A stretch of 40,724 nucleotides of DNA. It comes from Polymyxa betae. Taxonomy: Eukaryota > Endomyxa > Phytomyxea > Plasmodiophorida > Plasmodiophoridae. Where the stretch lies: contig RBZT01000788.1 in assembly GCA_003693705.1 (NCBI GenBank), positions 1,724 through 42,447 on the forward strand, written 5' to 3'. A program made the position numbers and the translations under genes. Below, piece by piece: positions 1-8,938 of the stretch (position 1 is its first letter; each line of letters begins with the position of its first letter). The notes beneath the pieces are model-generated. The model worked only from the letters and a program-made list of their open reading frames with translations. It made no database searches and was not told where the DNA came from.

Positions 1-220
1 GCAATTCCGCACCCACGCAATGCACGGGATCTGCAGCAATTCCTGATGGCAACCCAATGGATGAGTCGGTCGATTCCCGAATACAACAAGAAGGTAGCCT
101 GTCTGCAGGATATTTTCGAATTATGTATGAAAGATCAGCCATCTAGAAAAAAATGTGTTGCCAGACAAGTGAGGTTGTGTAGCAATCGTCTCGATTCTAC
201 GATCAGATCCACGAGAATGA
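1..220 (+). pseudogene. Ty3/Gypsy pol fragment (end of RT, linker to RNase H)
   Basis: Reading frame 1 is open from the window edge. It encodes a stretch with DLQQFLMATQWMSRSIP and then VACLQDIFE followed by a basic tail. This matches the short segment after the reverse transcriptase palm in Ty3/Gypsy polyproteins, in the version with an LQQF...W..SIP..(V/A)PLQ pattern that I associate with oomycete elements. The frame degrades after about base 220 and no RNase H follows, so only a truncated tail remains. The element must extend left of the window. It lies just outside the hAT-1 insertion and probably predates the neighbouring nest. The family call is by motif style; the exact clade is inference. 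Confidence 0.55.
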
Positions 221-257
221 AGGTAAAATCAATAATGATTCTGTATTTCTATCATGG

Positions 258-265
258 GAAATCCC
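258..265. repeat. hAT-1 left target-site duplication GAAATCCC
   Basis: The eight bases GAAATCCC directly precede the left inverted repeat of hAT-1 and recur exactly after the right one (5175-5182). An 8-bp duplication is the hallmark of hAT insertion. Confidence 0.95.
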
Positions 266-287
266 TAGGGGTGTCCAAAGTTCGGTT
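266..287 (+). repeat. hAT-1 left terminal inverted repeat
   Basis: 22 bp starting TAGGGGTGTCC. It is the exact reverse complement of 5153-5174. TAGGGGTGTC-type ends are common in hAT elements. Confidence 0.95.
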
Positions 288-290
288 CAA

Positions 291-376
291 AAAATCGGTT
301 AACCGGTTAACGCGCGAACCGGCTAACCAGTTCATGGTTTCTCCTAACCGATTAACCGATCGGTTAACCGGTTAAA
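291..376. repeat. hAT-1 left subterminal GGTTAACCGG repeats
   Basis: The stretch contains several copies of the palindromic motif CGGTTAACCGGTTAA and near variants (about 295-309, 346-355, 360-375). The same motif fills the other end of the element. Paired subterminal motif arrays are typical transposase-binding regions of hAT elements; binding here is inferred. Confidence 0.8.
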
Positions 377-445
377 AAGTTCATAAACTGCGCCTGCGGC
401 ATTTCATCGATTTCTTTCTCATTCATCTCCTTTCTCTGTGCTTCA

Positions 446-2022
446 ATGACCGATTACAGTGGATTCTCTCCCAGTAGTCTCTCGGAATCGGAGCCTGAAT
501 CTCAGGTCCACGCTGCATCGGCCGTCCAACAGCGCGGCATTGTTGCTGCGTCAGAAGTATCTGGGTCGAATGCGACTACACACAGCAGCTACACGAAAAC
601 AGGTCGTAAACGTAAAATTTCCTCATACTCTTCGTAAGTGTGGTCGTATTACAACAGACGAGATGGACGAGTTTTCTGCACTCAATGCACCAAAAATCAT
701 ATTCATATGCAGCCAGTACCGGTGTTAGCACACCGAAGCGTCATCTGGCCGTTTCACACAAAATTGAGCACGACTGAAAAACTGGCGACGAAAACCGATG
801 CATCTTGAACGCCTCAGGTCAAATTGTCGACCCCTTGGAAGTTGACGATAAAACCAAAACTTCAATTCTGAAACACCTTGTCGTATTCATTGTCGATAAC
901 AAGCAGCCTTTTTCGTTGGTCGAATCAAATGCTTTTGTTGCTTTCTGCAAAGCTTTAAATCGGCATTATTCGCTTCCCAGTCGGAGCACGCTTGTACGCG
1001 CGTTACATGAACAATATCAGGAATCGTTACTCAAGTTTACCTCGATAATCAACGACATTCCAGGACGCGTAGCTCTGACGCTTGACGGATGGTCATCGAG
1101 GGTCATGAGGGGCTACTTTGTGATTACTCTTCATTGGATTAACGCCGATTGGTGATTAAAAAATGCTGTTTTGGAATTTAAACATTTTCCTCCTCCTCAC
1201 AATCAGAATACTACTTCTGAGCTGATTATCTCCGTTCTTGAAGATTTCAAACTTCACACTCGTCTCGTTGCTGTCACGTCTGACAGCGGGGAGAAATGAT
1301 TCCTGCAATGAAATATGTCCGCGCATACTTGAATAATACGTTACAGTTGAATCTGCCTTCATCAGATGAGTTCCATATCCGCTGTTTTTGTCACGTAATC
1401 AATCGAGCTGTTGTTGATGCTACAAAACTGATCAAGCGTGAAATTTCGATGCTAAGAGACCTTCTCAAGATGATTAGAGGAGCTGGCCTTATGCGTCAAA
1501 AATATGCTGATCTCAACGTTGTCCTCGAACGACCCTTCATGCAAAATGTGCCAAATATCGATGTCGAAACACGTTGGAACTCAACATTCTTGATGATTGA
1601 TAATTGCTTTAAAAATCGTGATATTCTTGAAGCGGTTTGCTATCAAGCGGAGTTTATAGAACGGCTTGATTCTATGAAACTGAGTGATTTGGATTGGCGT
1701 GTTTTGAAGTCATCAAAAGATTTCCTGGAATTAGCGTTTCAATGTACAAACGCAGCAAGTGGGAAAAATTATGTCACTCTCGCTATGCAACCTTTGATAT
1801 ATCAGCATCTTAAAAAACTGTGCCTGGAAACCATTGCTGGAACTACATCAACAGGATTTACAACTCCTACAGTCAAGCAAGCTGCTTCATCAATGTTGAC
1901 CAAGCTTGAGAAATATCAACAGAACCTGAATAATGACACCGTCTCTATTGCGTTATTTTTAGATCCACGGCAGAGCAGTCAAGTTGCCCCCCTAGAAATT
2001 AAGCTAAAAATTCGAGACATTA
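446..2022 (+). pseudogene. hAT-1 transposase, 5' part (BED-type finger, catalytic core)
   Basis: Translation from 446 gives a Ser-rich leader, then an in-frame TAA, then VWSYYNRRDGRVFCTQCTK, which has the aromatic and C-x2-C pattern of a BED zinc finger. From 805 the frame carries the hAT N-terminal core ending VALTLDGWSSRV...GYFVITLHWINADW, an in-frame TGA, and on to VAVTSDSG. A one-base frame change near 1290 leads into MIPAMKYV, CFCHVINRAV and ETRWNSTFLMI, all standard hAT core motifs, up to the Harbinger-1 junction. The protein resumes at 4576. It is dead as it stands: two nonsense codons, a frameshift and a 2.5 kb insertion. Confidence 0.85.
2020..2022. repeat. Harbinger-1 left TTA target duplication
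   Basis: TTA abuts the left end of Harbinger-1 and is repeated at 4573-4575. A 3-bp TTA/TAA duplication is diagnostic of PIF/Harbinger insertion. Confidence 0.93.
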
Positions 2023-2059
2023 GAGCATGTATAGCGGAGCGCAGTTATCGTTATCGTTA
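2023..2059 (+). repeat. Harbinger-1 left terminal inverted repeat (37 bp)
   Basis: It begins GAGCATGTATAGCGG and runs into a TTATCG tandem (GTTATCGTTATCGTTA). It is identical in reverse complement to 4536-4572. Confidence 0.95.
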
Positions 2060-2200
2060 TCGCTAAATCTGACGATAACGATATCGAATTTCGCGTCCAG
2101 CGCGACGTCGTTAAATTCTATATAAACAATCAGATATGACGATTCGTCAAACTGCGTGCTAAATTTGAGACATCATCTGACTACTTGACGAATAGTAATC

Positions 2201-3102
2201 ATGAGTGAAGCGAAGCCCAAATTTAAAGGTAAGGTGACTGGAGTCAAGAACTTTCAACCGCTGGAGGACCTGAATATCACAATCGCCTACAAAGACGTTA
2301 CGACAGATGCTTCAGTCGGTACCGATCAGGACTCTGATACATATTATGGCAAAATTAGTAGTCGATTTGCTGAGCTGATGGGAGACGCTACTGTCCAAGA
2401 TCGTTCGGCCAGTGCTATCTGTAATCGCTGGACCAACACGATTCAGAGGACTTTGCTGAAATTCACAGTCTGCATGGATAAAGCTGTTGGGGAATTCCAT
2501 TCTGGGTGGTCGATGGAGAATTACATGACTCTGGCAAAGCAGTATTTTCAAACCGATACCGGCAAACCATTCTCACACGAACTCAGCTGGATGCAGGTAA
2601 AAAATCTGCCCAAGTTTTGCATAACATTAACGAAATGTCTCAACAAATGAAAAAAGCCCTCGAGCTGGACAACGATGAAGAAGAACCAATAAACCCAGAA
2701 GAAACGGGTTTAATGTCTCAAGATATGCAAAATCGAGGGTCATCATCTTCCAGAAGATCTTTGAAAATGACACCTCGCCCTGGGATCGGAAAGAAGGCGG
2801 GTAAGAAACTGAAATTTCAAACCTCTTCAACATCCAATCCCGAACGGGCCGCTTATTACAAACGAATGGCAGACAGTGCCGAAGAAAGGACTGCTTTTCT
2901 GAAGGAACGCTTTACATTTTCACTATTTTCAATGAATCCTGAATCGGAGGAGAGAAAAGAGTTTCTAAAGTTAAAGCAACAGGAAGCCTTACTCGACGCT
3001 GAGTTGAAGTTGACCCGGAAGAAACAGGAGCTTGCTCTGTTGAAAAGTTCGGTGTGTCACGAAGGAGAAGCCATAGACGAGGCTGAATTGGAGTCCATGT
3101 AG
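2201..3102 (+). pseudogene. Harbinger-1 accessory (Myb/SANT-like) ORF, frameshifted
   Basis: The first frame (2201-2650) carries RSASAICNRWTNTIQR, KFTVCMDKAVGEFHSGWS and FSHELSWMQVKNLPKF. This is the plant-type Myb/NAM-associated fold of the second protein of PIF/Harbinger elements, which helps the transposase bind DNA. Around 2610-2620 the homology shifts by one base into the 2506-3102 frame. There it continues through an acidic stretch, a basic GKKAGKKLKF segment and a Glu/Lys-rich C-terminal coiled coil (KLKQQEALLDAELKLTRKKQ). A one-base deletion explains the change of frame; a very short intron is less likely. Confidence 0.75.
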
Positions 3103-3345
3103 GAAGAAGTGGATAGTGTATTCTTCAATTAAATCTTCATTCTTCTGCTACCTGTCCAGAGTAATTTTAAATATGCTCCACGAGGTCGCATTGCAGCTTA
3201 GTATGCATTGAAGCGATTAAAATTCGCGACGATTAAATCTTCTTTTCATCTTTTGAAAACGAATATTCGACCTGCGAGCACTCACTGTGAATGGATGTTT
3301 GGGCTGGTAGACAACATCATTGATATATTTGGAATCGAGGTCGTG

Positions 3346-4514
3346 TCAATTCTCGTATTCTAGGATCAAGTTGTGTAGGATAACGCAGGTCTTCATCACT
3401 AGAAACATGCACTCGCGAGACCACAACTTACAAGGAATAGTCAAAACGTGGAAACGAGCTTGAAGCATTCCAAACGCTCTCTCTATGTCTTTTCGCTTGC
3501 TTTCTTGCATTTGGGAGAACATTTTTTGCTTTCTCGTAGCAGGCTTCGCTATGGATTTTACGAAGCAATGATAAGCCGGGTAGATGCCGTCTGCTAGCCA
3601 ATACGGGACAGAGTAGGTATTCCCATTTACCTTATAGTCGATGGTTGGTGATTGGCCGTTCAAGATGTCGTGGAATAATGGCGACCGATCCAAAACATTA
3701 ATATCGTTCAAGGAGCCTGGCATTCCAAAGAAGAAATGCCAAAACCGACAAGAATGGTCAGCGACTGCCTCTAAATACAACCGTTGGCTCTCCTTCTTTC
3801 CCTGTGAACATGACAGCCCATGCTGATGGGTAATTCTTCCATGTCCAGTGCATACAGTCAATCGAACCCAGGCAGCCTGGAAAGCCTTCTTTGTACGATT
3901 TGTCCAGCAGCTTGTGTAAATCTTCTATTGTAGGCTTGCGAAGCGCACTGCTGCCATACATGGCTTCAATTGCCTGGCAAAAGCGCCTCATGGTTTCTAG
4001 AATAGTACTTTTGGCCATTCGGCATCTATCGTCTTGCTGTTCTGCCGAAGAGCCAGATGCCAGACCCCCTAACTGCATAAGCAACCTTTTGACGAGCACT
4101 AAGGCCTAGTCTGTTGCAAGCGTCTCTTTTCTGGACGAAGTAGCCATCGTACTCTTGTATTCGCTCCACGATCTCGTCGAAGATGCCTAGTGGCAGGCGA
4201 TAGCGTGCTTTAAAATCTTCAGGTGTATAGCAAGGGTTGGGTCACCAGTAATCTTCATGAAGCAGTTTATCATAAAGCTCACGGCGACGTTTCTTGTCTG
4301 GTCGACGACGTTTTCGTGCAGAGCTTCCATCATCCGGGTCGCTTTCGCTGTCGGATGACTCATCCGAAATCAAAATTTCTTCATCGTTGAATTCATCACT
4401 GTCATAATTAAACTGGTCGGGACGAAACTGTGCCCAGAATGCAGCTAGATCCATTTGACTATGCAGAAAGCGATTTCGTACCCCGCTGTAAAACCCGCGC
4501 AAATCGTTAAACAT
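3346..4514 (-). pseudogene. Harbinger-1 transposase (DDE_4, ALP1-like), broken
   Basis: The reading order on the minus strand starts with an acidic N-terminus (4514-4242) ending HEDYW, then an in-frame TGA. The same frame then continues TPEDFKARYRLP for about 40 codons. A frame change near 4090 leads to GGLASGSSAEQQDD, with the first catalytic Asp in GSIDCMHWTWKN. A second frame change near 3800 leads to LEAVAD...FFFGMPGSLNDINVL, which holds the second Asp, then WLADGIYPAYHCFVK and RKDIERAFGMLQARF with the catalytic Glu. All three acidic residues are present, but one nonsense codon and two frameshifts inactivate it. This family differs from Harbinger-2 and -3. Confidence 0.88.
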
Positions 4515-4535
4515 AATTTAAAGATTTATAAACTT

Positions 4536-4572
4536 TAACGATAACGATAACTGCGCTCCGCTATACATGCTC
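4536..4572 (-). repeat. Harbinger-1 right terminal inverted repeat (37 bp)
   Basis: Exact reverse complement of 2023-2059. It is followed by the TTA duplication at 4573-4575. Confidence 0.95.
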
Positions 4573-4575
4573 TTA

Positions 4576-4949
4576 TGGTTGCCGAGTACGATTATGTCAT
4601 CAATTCCGATGAAAATGCCGACATATCGTTTAACTTGTTTACGGCTACCAGCGGACCTGAGGATAATTCTACGGACGAAGTGGAGGACTTCGCGATGATG
4701 ACGCTGAAACCTGATCGCTCCTGTAAATGCCCCGTAATTTGGTGGAAACAGCAATCCGGACGTTTCCGGAAGCTGAGTCTTTTAGCTCGGGACGTGCTAA
4801 TGATACCGGGATCATCGGTCGCATCAGAATCTGCATTCTCTGACAGTGGAGATTTCGTCAGTGCCGACCGTAGCTCACTCTCAGACGAAAATATATCAAT
4901 CATGATGAAAGTCCGCTCATGGAACCGCCTGCTTGGAAATTTCAAGTAA
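4576..4949 (+). pseudogene. hAT-1 transposase, 3' part (hAT dimerisation domain)
   Basis: This frame resumes the hAT-1 protein exactly at the Harbinger-1 junction: the codons before 2022 join to MVAEYDYV with no frame change. It contains EVEDFAMMTLKPD, PVIWWKQQSGRFRKLSLLAR, GSSVASESAFSDSG and SLSDENISIMMKVRSWNRLL, the classic hAT C-terminal dimerisation region. The stop at 4947-4949 is followed by about 100 bp and then the GGTTAACCGG subterminal repeats. As part of a split gene it is not expressed as a functional protein. Confidence 0.92.
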
Positions 4950-5055
4950 ATAATAAAACGGAGTTTGATTTGTTTATTTTGGACTTGATTAATTTTAACC
5001 GGTATTAATAATACAACTGAGTTTGATTCGTGTATTTGGATTTTGAAATTTCAGT

Positions 5056-5160
5056 GGTTAACCGGTTAAACCGAGGTTAAACCGGTTAATTAACCGAACC
5101 GATGAACCGAGGTTAACCGGTTATCGCCGATGCGGATGAACCGGTTAACGTTAACCGAAC
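5056..5160. repeat. hAT-1 right subterminal GGTTAACCGG repeats
   Basis: A dense run of GGTTAACCGGTT, GGTTAAACCGG and AACCGATGAACCGAGG variants leads into the right inverted repeat, mirroring the left end. Confidence 0.8.
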
Positions 5161-5174
5161 TTTGGACACCCCTA
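5153..5174 (-). repeat. hAT-1 right terminal inverted repeat
   Basis: Perfect 22-bp reverse complement of 266-287. The duplicated target GAAATCCC follows at 5175-5182. Confidence 0.95.
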
Positions 5175-5307
5175 GAAATCCCAGGACCCAAATGCCGTAC
5201 CGGTGTCCGTAGGACTCCGTGGGCGAATCTTAGCGCAGCTTCGTCGTAGCTTGAAAACTTGCAAACTATTCTTGTATTTTCTTATAATCAAGTAATAATT
5301 TGCTACA
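5175..5307 (-). repeat. Copia-2 3' LTR, partial (interrupted by hAT-1)
   Basis: On the minus strand a purine-rich tract (TTTTGAGGAGGGGAG, 5308-5322) is followed by TGTAGCAAATTATTAC, a usual polypurine tract and LTR start for a Ty1/Copia element. The LTR runs left until hAT-1 begins and presumably continued beyond it; its far end is not recognisable in 1-257. It does not visibly match the putative 5' LTR at 20540-20717, so either the LTR pair has diverged or the 3' end was replaced. Moderate confidence only. Confidence 0.45.
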
Positions 5308-5599
5308 CTCCCCTCCTCAAAATCTCGATAGTCTTTATTCCGCGGATATATCGGAAGACGATTTTGACTCCAGCGATATCGTGAGCAGTGGGTGAGCTAG
5401 TGCTTCTTGCCAGATATGACACCACGTAGGCAATGTCGGGGCGAGTACACGTCGCCAAGTACATCGAGCAGCCTACCGCCTCACGATAGGGGAAAACGTC
5501 ATCAGCAGTCGAGTCGCGCGGCCTTCCGTGCGCAGCCTCAGCGGGAGTCCGCGCAGAATTACACTTCTCCATCCCAAATCGCATCAACATCGTCTTCGC
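5303..5599 (-). pseudogene. Copia-2 RT, 3' part
   Basis: The minus-strand frame reads YAKTMLMRFGMEKCNSARTP, then FPYREAVGCSMYLATCTRPDIAYVVSYLAR, then FRYIRGIKT. This is the end of a Ty1/Copia RT (the fingers/thumb to RNase H linker). It begins exactly at the Gypsy-1 boundary and continues the RT reading frame that stops at 17343-17347. The frame ends with ILRRGV and a stop right at the presumed LTR, with no RNase H domain (no DADWAGD-type motif). This suggests an internal deletion before Gypsy-1 arrived. Confidence 0.85.
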
Positions 5600-5604
5600 A
5601 TAGG
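5600..5604. repeat. Gypsy-1 left target duplication ATAGG
   Basis: ATAGG precedes the TGTCAGGG LTR end and recurs at 17343-17347, almost 11.74 kb away. Together the two copies delimit Gypsy-1 with everything nested in it. Confidence 0.93.
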
Positions 5605-5880
5605 TGTCAGGGTACGGACGGGAATGCGACGCCAGGCGCTGCGCCAGACAAGACGGACAGACAGACAGACAGACAGGCGGACACACAGACAGACAAGGAA
5701 AGACGGTAAGATAGAAGGTCTATATTGAGAACTGAATGGTTAGAACAACGAGTGTCCCTAATGACACTCGCTGAGAACATTCTCCATAATGTGCGTAGCC
5801 CGGACAAGAAGTTGCGTTGCCGGTAACATAACACCTGGTAACGTAATCAAACTTGGCCTTTGTTTGCCCAATCCCTGACA
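5605..5880 (-). repeat. Gypsy-1 3' LTR (276 bp)
   Basis: Bounded by TGTCAGGG and CCCTGACA. It contains a GACA microsatellite (about 5658-5700) that differs in length from the 5' LTR copy. On the minus strand it holds CCATTCAGTTCTC, which fits the initiator consensus YTCANTYY with +1 at the A, followed by the self-priming complement AGTTCTCAATATA (5721-5733 on the plus strand as its complement). Confidence 0.92.
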
Positions 5881-6302
5881 TCACCCCTCCTTCTAGAGCT
5901 GCTTCTTAATGACGCCTGCTTAGAGCGTGGGCCGGGTTTTTCAGGATATCGACTGAGAAAACAATTGATAAAATCCTTCAGATGACGAATGTTGCTGGCG
6001 GGTTCCCATGATCTTTCAGACGGAGGATAACCATCCCATTCGATTAAATATTGCAATTGGATTCGCGGTTCGTTATCGATATTGATGCGTGGGGGAGGAG
6101 GCTGAACTCTGTTCTGAAATACATTCTGAACATGTGGTTCAAGCAAAGAAACGTGAAAGGTAGGATGTTGCATTGTCGGCGGCAGTTCTAATTCATAGGC
6201 GACGTCGCTTCTAACTTTTTTGATCTTAAATGGCCCGATATACTGGTAATCTAGCTTCTGGGATGTCCGTCTACTTTTCAGGTTCTTCGTAGAGAGCCAC
6301 AC
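5847..6302 (-). CDS. Gypsy-1 integrase C-terminus and chromodomain
   Basis: The 151-codon frame begins WLSTKNLKSRRTSQKLDYQY, the conserved GPY/F-type integrase tail (YIGPFKIKKV...YELELPP). It then gives FHVSLLEPHV and a chromodomain core IQLQYLIEWDGYPPSERSWEPASNI. Chromodomains steer Ty3-type integration towards specific chromatin. The C-terminal RRGDVRDWANKG overlaps the LTR start (TGTCAGGG), so the stop lies inside the 3' LTR, as is usual. A short gap and frame change separate it from the catalytic integrase upstream (6311-6586). Confidence 0.9.
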   Translation of the reverse strand: MWLSTKNLKSRRTSQKLDYQYIGPFKIKKVRSDVAYELELPPTMQHPTFHVSLLEPHVQNVFQNRVQPPPPRINIDNEPRIQLQYLIEWDGYPPSERSWEPASNIRHLKDFINCFLSRYPEKPGPRSKQASLRSSSRRRGDVRDWANKGQV

Positions 6303-6310
6303 TAAATCGC

Positions 6311-8013
6311 CTACCTGGAATTTAGGATTCTCTTTGCGGCGTCGATCTGCATTCGACTTAATAGCCTCAAATTTTCTGATAGAAATTCGTTCAGTTGGAC
6401 AAAGTCTTGAATAAACATTTCGGCACGTGGAACTACAGTTGCGTGTGGAGATAAAAAATCGGCTCTAGGATTAAATCCGTAGTTCGCAAAAAATGGCGAA
6501 ACACCGAAACCGGAATGCTCAGAATTATTGTAAGCGAACTCGGCCAAATGTAAGTATTTCACCCGACCATCCTGTTGATAATTCACATAACAACGCAGAT
6601 ATGTTCTAAAACCTGGTTAATTCGTTCGGTCTGTCCATCAGACTCAGGATGATATGAGAATGATGAATTAATCTTGGTTTTGAATAACTCAAAGATACGA
6701 GACCAGAAACGTGAGATAAACTGAGATCCTATATCCGAAACTATATCAGATGGAACACCGTGATGTCGGAAGACATGTTTCATGAATGCATCCGCAGTCT
6801 GTTCCGCATTCAAAATTTTGGGACATGGAATAAAAACGGCTTGTTTCGATCTACGGCAAGCGATCACTAATACTGCGGTGCATCCCTCGAATTTGGGTAA
6901 ATCAGTGATAAAGTCCATCGAAATTGAATTCCAGTTACGATCTGTATCGCTAACGGTTTCAAAAGTCCCCACGGCTTCTGTTTTGATTCTTTTACAAATA
7001 TCACATGTACGGACGAAATCGGATACAGAACGTGGAACTCCAGGCCACCAAAAGTCTCGTGTTACCAAATCGAAAGTACGATTACGACCGAAATGTCCGG
7101 CAACTGGAGAGTCATGCCGATGTTGCAGAATAGATAAACGGAGATTGTTAGAATCAGGAATATAAATTCGCTCATCACGAAGCAAAATACCATTGTGTAA
7201 ACGAAATACGTGACCGCCAGGATCTTCCCAAACACCGTTTTCATTGAAACGTGAAGTAATGGTTTCAACAAAGCAGTCGTTAGAACAAGCTTTCTGTATG
7301 TCTTCAAAATCTGGAGCAGTCTGTAACGAGATATCATAAAGGCGAAAATTATCCGGACGGAATAGCAAATCAGGGGATTCTACAGAATCGGAGATGGCAG
7401 ATTCATAGTCTGGACGCCTAGACAAAGCGTCAGGTTTACCATTTTTGATCCCGGGACGCGGACAGAAATAAAAGTCAAAACGGCTGAAGAATAAGCTCCA
7501 TCGTGCCTGTCTTTGTGATAAAGATTTCTTTTTCTGAAATTCAATCAGATTTCTGTGGTCGGTATAAACAAGTACCGGATGTTGGGCTCCCTCCAGGTAA
7601 TGTCGCCATTCCTTAAATGCAGCTTTGACAGCAAGTAATTCCTTATCCACAATGTCATAGTTGCGTTCGGCGGAATTCAACGATCTAGAATAATAAACAC
7701 ATGGATGTAGTCGGTTATTTTCGGATTGATAATACTGACAGAGTACGGCACCGATTGCAAAGTTTGAAGCATCGACTTCAACAATTAACTGCTGGGTTGG
7801 GTCTGGAATACGAAGGATAGGGGCTTCTGTGAATAGCTTCTTAAGATGGTCGAAAGCCAGTTGCTGTTCCGAAGTCCAACAAAATTCGCAGGTTTTCGAG
7901 AGCAAACGGTTTAACGGGCGAACAATGCCAGAAAATTCGAGATAAATCGACGATAAAAGTTTGCAAGTCCTAGAAATACTTGTAGTTCCCGAACAGAAGT
8001 TGGCTCTTTCCAA
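6311..8013 (-). pseudogene. Gypsy-1 RNase H and integrase
   Basis: The main frame (8013-6583, 476 codons) begins in the RT thumb and covers RNase H (EVDASNFAIGAVL, YDIVDKELLAVK, YTDHRNLIEF, NGKPDALSRR). The integrase zinc finger follows (HDSPVAGHFGR...TCDICK) and then the integrase core, with the three catalytic acids in SMDFITDLP, VSDIGSQF and SDGQTERINQ. A frame change near 6590 leads to YQQDGRVKYLHLAEFAYNN (6586-6311), the end of the core. All catalytic residues of RNase H and integrase appear intact. The domain set removes the tRNA or RNA primer, makes the second DNA strand and inserts the cDNA. Confidence 0.92.
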
Positions 8014-8938
8014 GAAGTGATGCTTTGGATTTTCTTAGAATCCATTTCAACGCCATCATGAGAAATTATAAATCCGAGGAATTCTGTCTTTTGTAAACCG
8101 AACTCGCATTTCTCCGGTTTGGCAAACAAATGATGCTGCCGAAGCGTTTTTAGGACGAGACGAACGTGTTCTCGATGTTCTGCCTCACTTTGGGAGTAAA
8201 TCTGTATGTCCAAATAAACCACTAGAAATTTGTCCAGAAAATCGCGAAAAATGTCGTTAAGAAAATGTTGAAATGTGGCAGGAGCATTTACCAGACCAAA
8301 CGGCATAACCACGTATTCAAAATGTCCGTATCAAGTCAGAAACGCAGTCTTCCATTCGTCTCCATTACGTATTCTGACCAGATTATATGCAGATCGTAAA
8401 TCTAATTTTGTGAAAAATTTACATCCTCTCAGACGGTCAAAAAGCTCAGTTATAAGTGGCAGCGGATAGCGATTCCGTTTGGTAATACGATTCAAGCCAA
8501 GGTAATCGACACATACATAATGTACCATCCTTCTTTTTCACAAACAGTATTGGTGCTCCAGCAGGCGAACGTGAACGCCGGATGAAGCCTTTCGTTAGAT
8601 TTTCGTTTAGATAATCACGAAGAGCCTTCAGTTCTGGTTCCGACAAACTGTATATAGGACCGAAAGGCGGACTTTCACCAGGGTACAGTTCAATCTGACA
8701 GTCGTATGGCCGATGCGGGGGGAGTTCATCCGCACGGTTTTTATCGAACATATCAGCAAAATCGGAATAGTCTTCAGGTACACAATCATTCGATTTGCTG
8801 TTTATATCATTCGCAGAATTCTCAGACGCTTGATAGACTGTAAAATAATCATTTTCCGACAGCACAGAACCTTGATCGTTCTCATCAAAATCATCTTTAT
8901 AAGAGTCCGATTCAAAGGAATCAGATCCCAGAGAATCT
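7911..8938 (-). pseudogene. Gypsy-1 reverse transcriptase, catalytic YxDD altered to YLDI
   Basis: Three overlapping frames give an RT in order. The pre-RT acidic leader and [20 protein letters not shown] lead to [15 protein letters not shown] (8865-8446). Next come [20 protein letters not shown] and [16 protein letters not shown] (8528-8331), and then [21 protein letters not shown] with [18 protein letters not shown] (8312-7911). Frame changes lie near 8530 and 8325. The motif that should read Y-x-D-D is Y-L-D-I, so the second catalytic aspartate is lost by substitution rather than by frameshift. The enzyme would be inactive even if the frames were repaired. Confidence 0.9.

Larger units (their letters stand above)
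2023..4572. mobile_element. Harbinger-1 (PIF/Harbinger DNA transposon) inside the hAT-1 transposase gene
   Basis: The element has perfect 37-bp terminal inverted repeats (2023-2059 and 4536-4572) starting GAGCATGTATAGCGG and a TTA target duplication. It carries the usual two genes in converging orientation: a Myb/SANT-like accessory ORF on the plus strand and a DDE_4-type transposase on the minus strand. Both are frameshifted and the transposase has an internal stop, so this copy is not autonomous. The perfect inverted repeats may still allow it to be mobilised. Removing the element plus one TTA rejoins the hAT-1 reading frame exactly, so hAT-1 is the older insertion. Confidence 0.95.
266..5174 (+). 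mobile_element. hAT-1, a complete-ended but degenerate hAT DNA transposon (carries Harbinger-1)
   Basis: The element is delimited by perfect 22-bp terminal inverted repeats beginning TAGGGGTGTCCAAAGTTCGG and an 8-bp target duplication. Its transposase gene lies on the plus strand and is split by Harbinger-1 at 2022/4573. Without Harbinger-1 the element would be about 2.36 kb. The coding region also carries a TAA before the BED-type finger core (position 635), a TGA after the LHWINADW motif (about 1153) and a frameshift near 1290, so it cannot make a full protein. It inserted in what looks like the 3' LTR flank of Copia-2. Both ends carry palindromic GGTTAACCGG-type subterminal repeats. Confidence 0.93.

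Noticed and set aside
5655-5700. GACA repeats considered as a CRISPR-like or structured array
   Set aside because: Simple 4-bp microsatellite within an LTR, duplicated in the partner LTR; no spacers.
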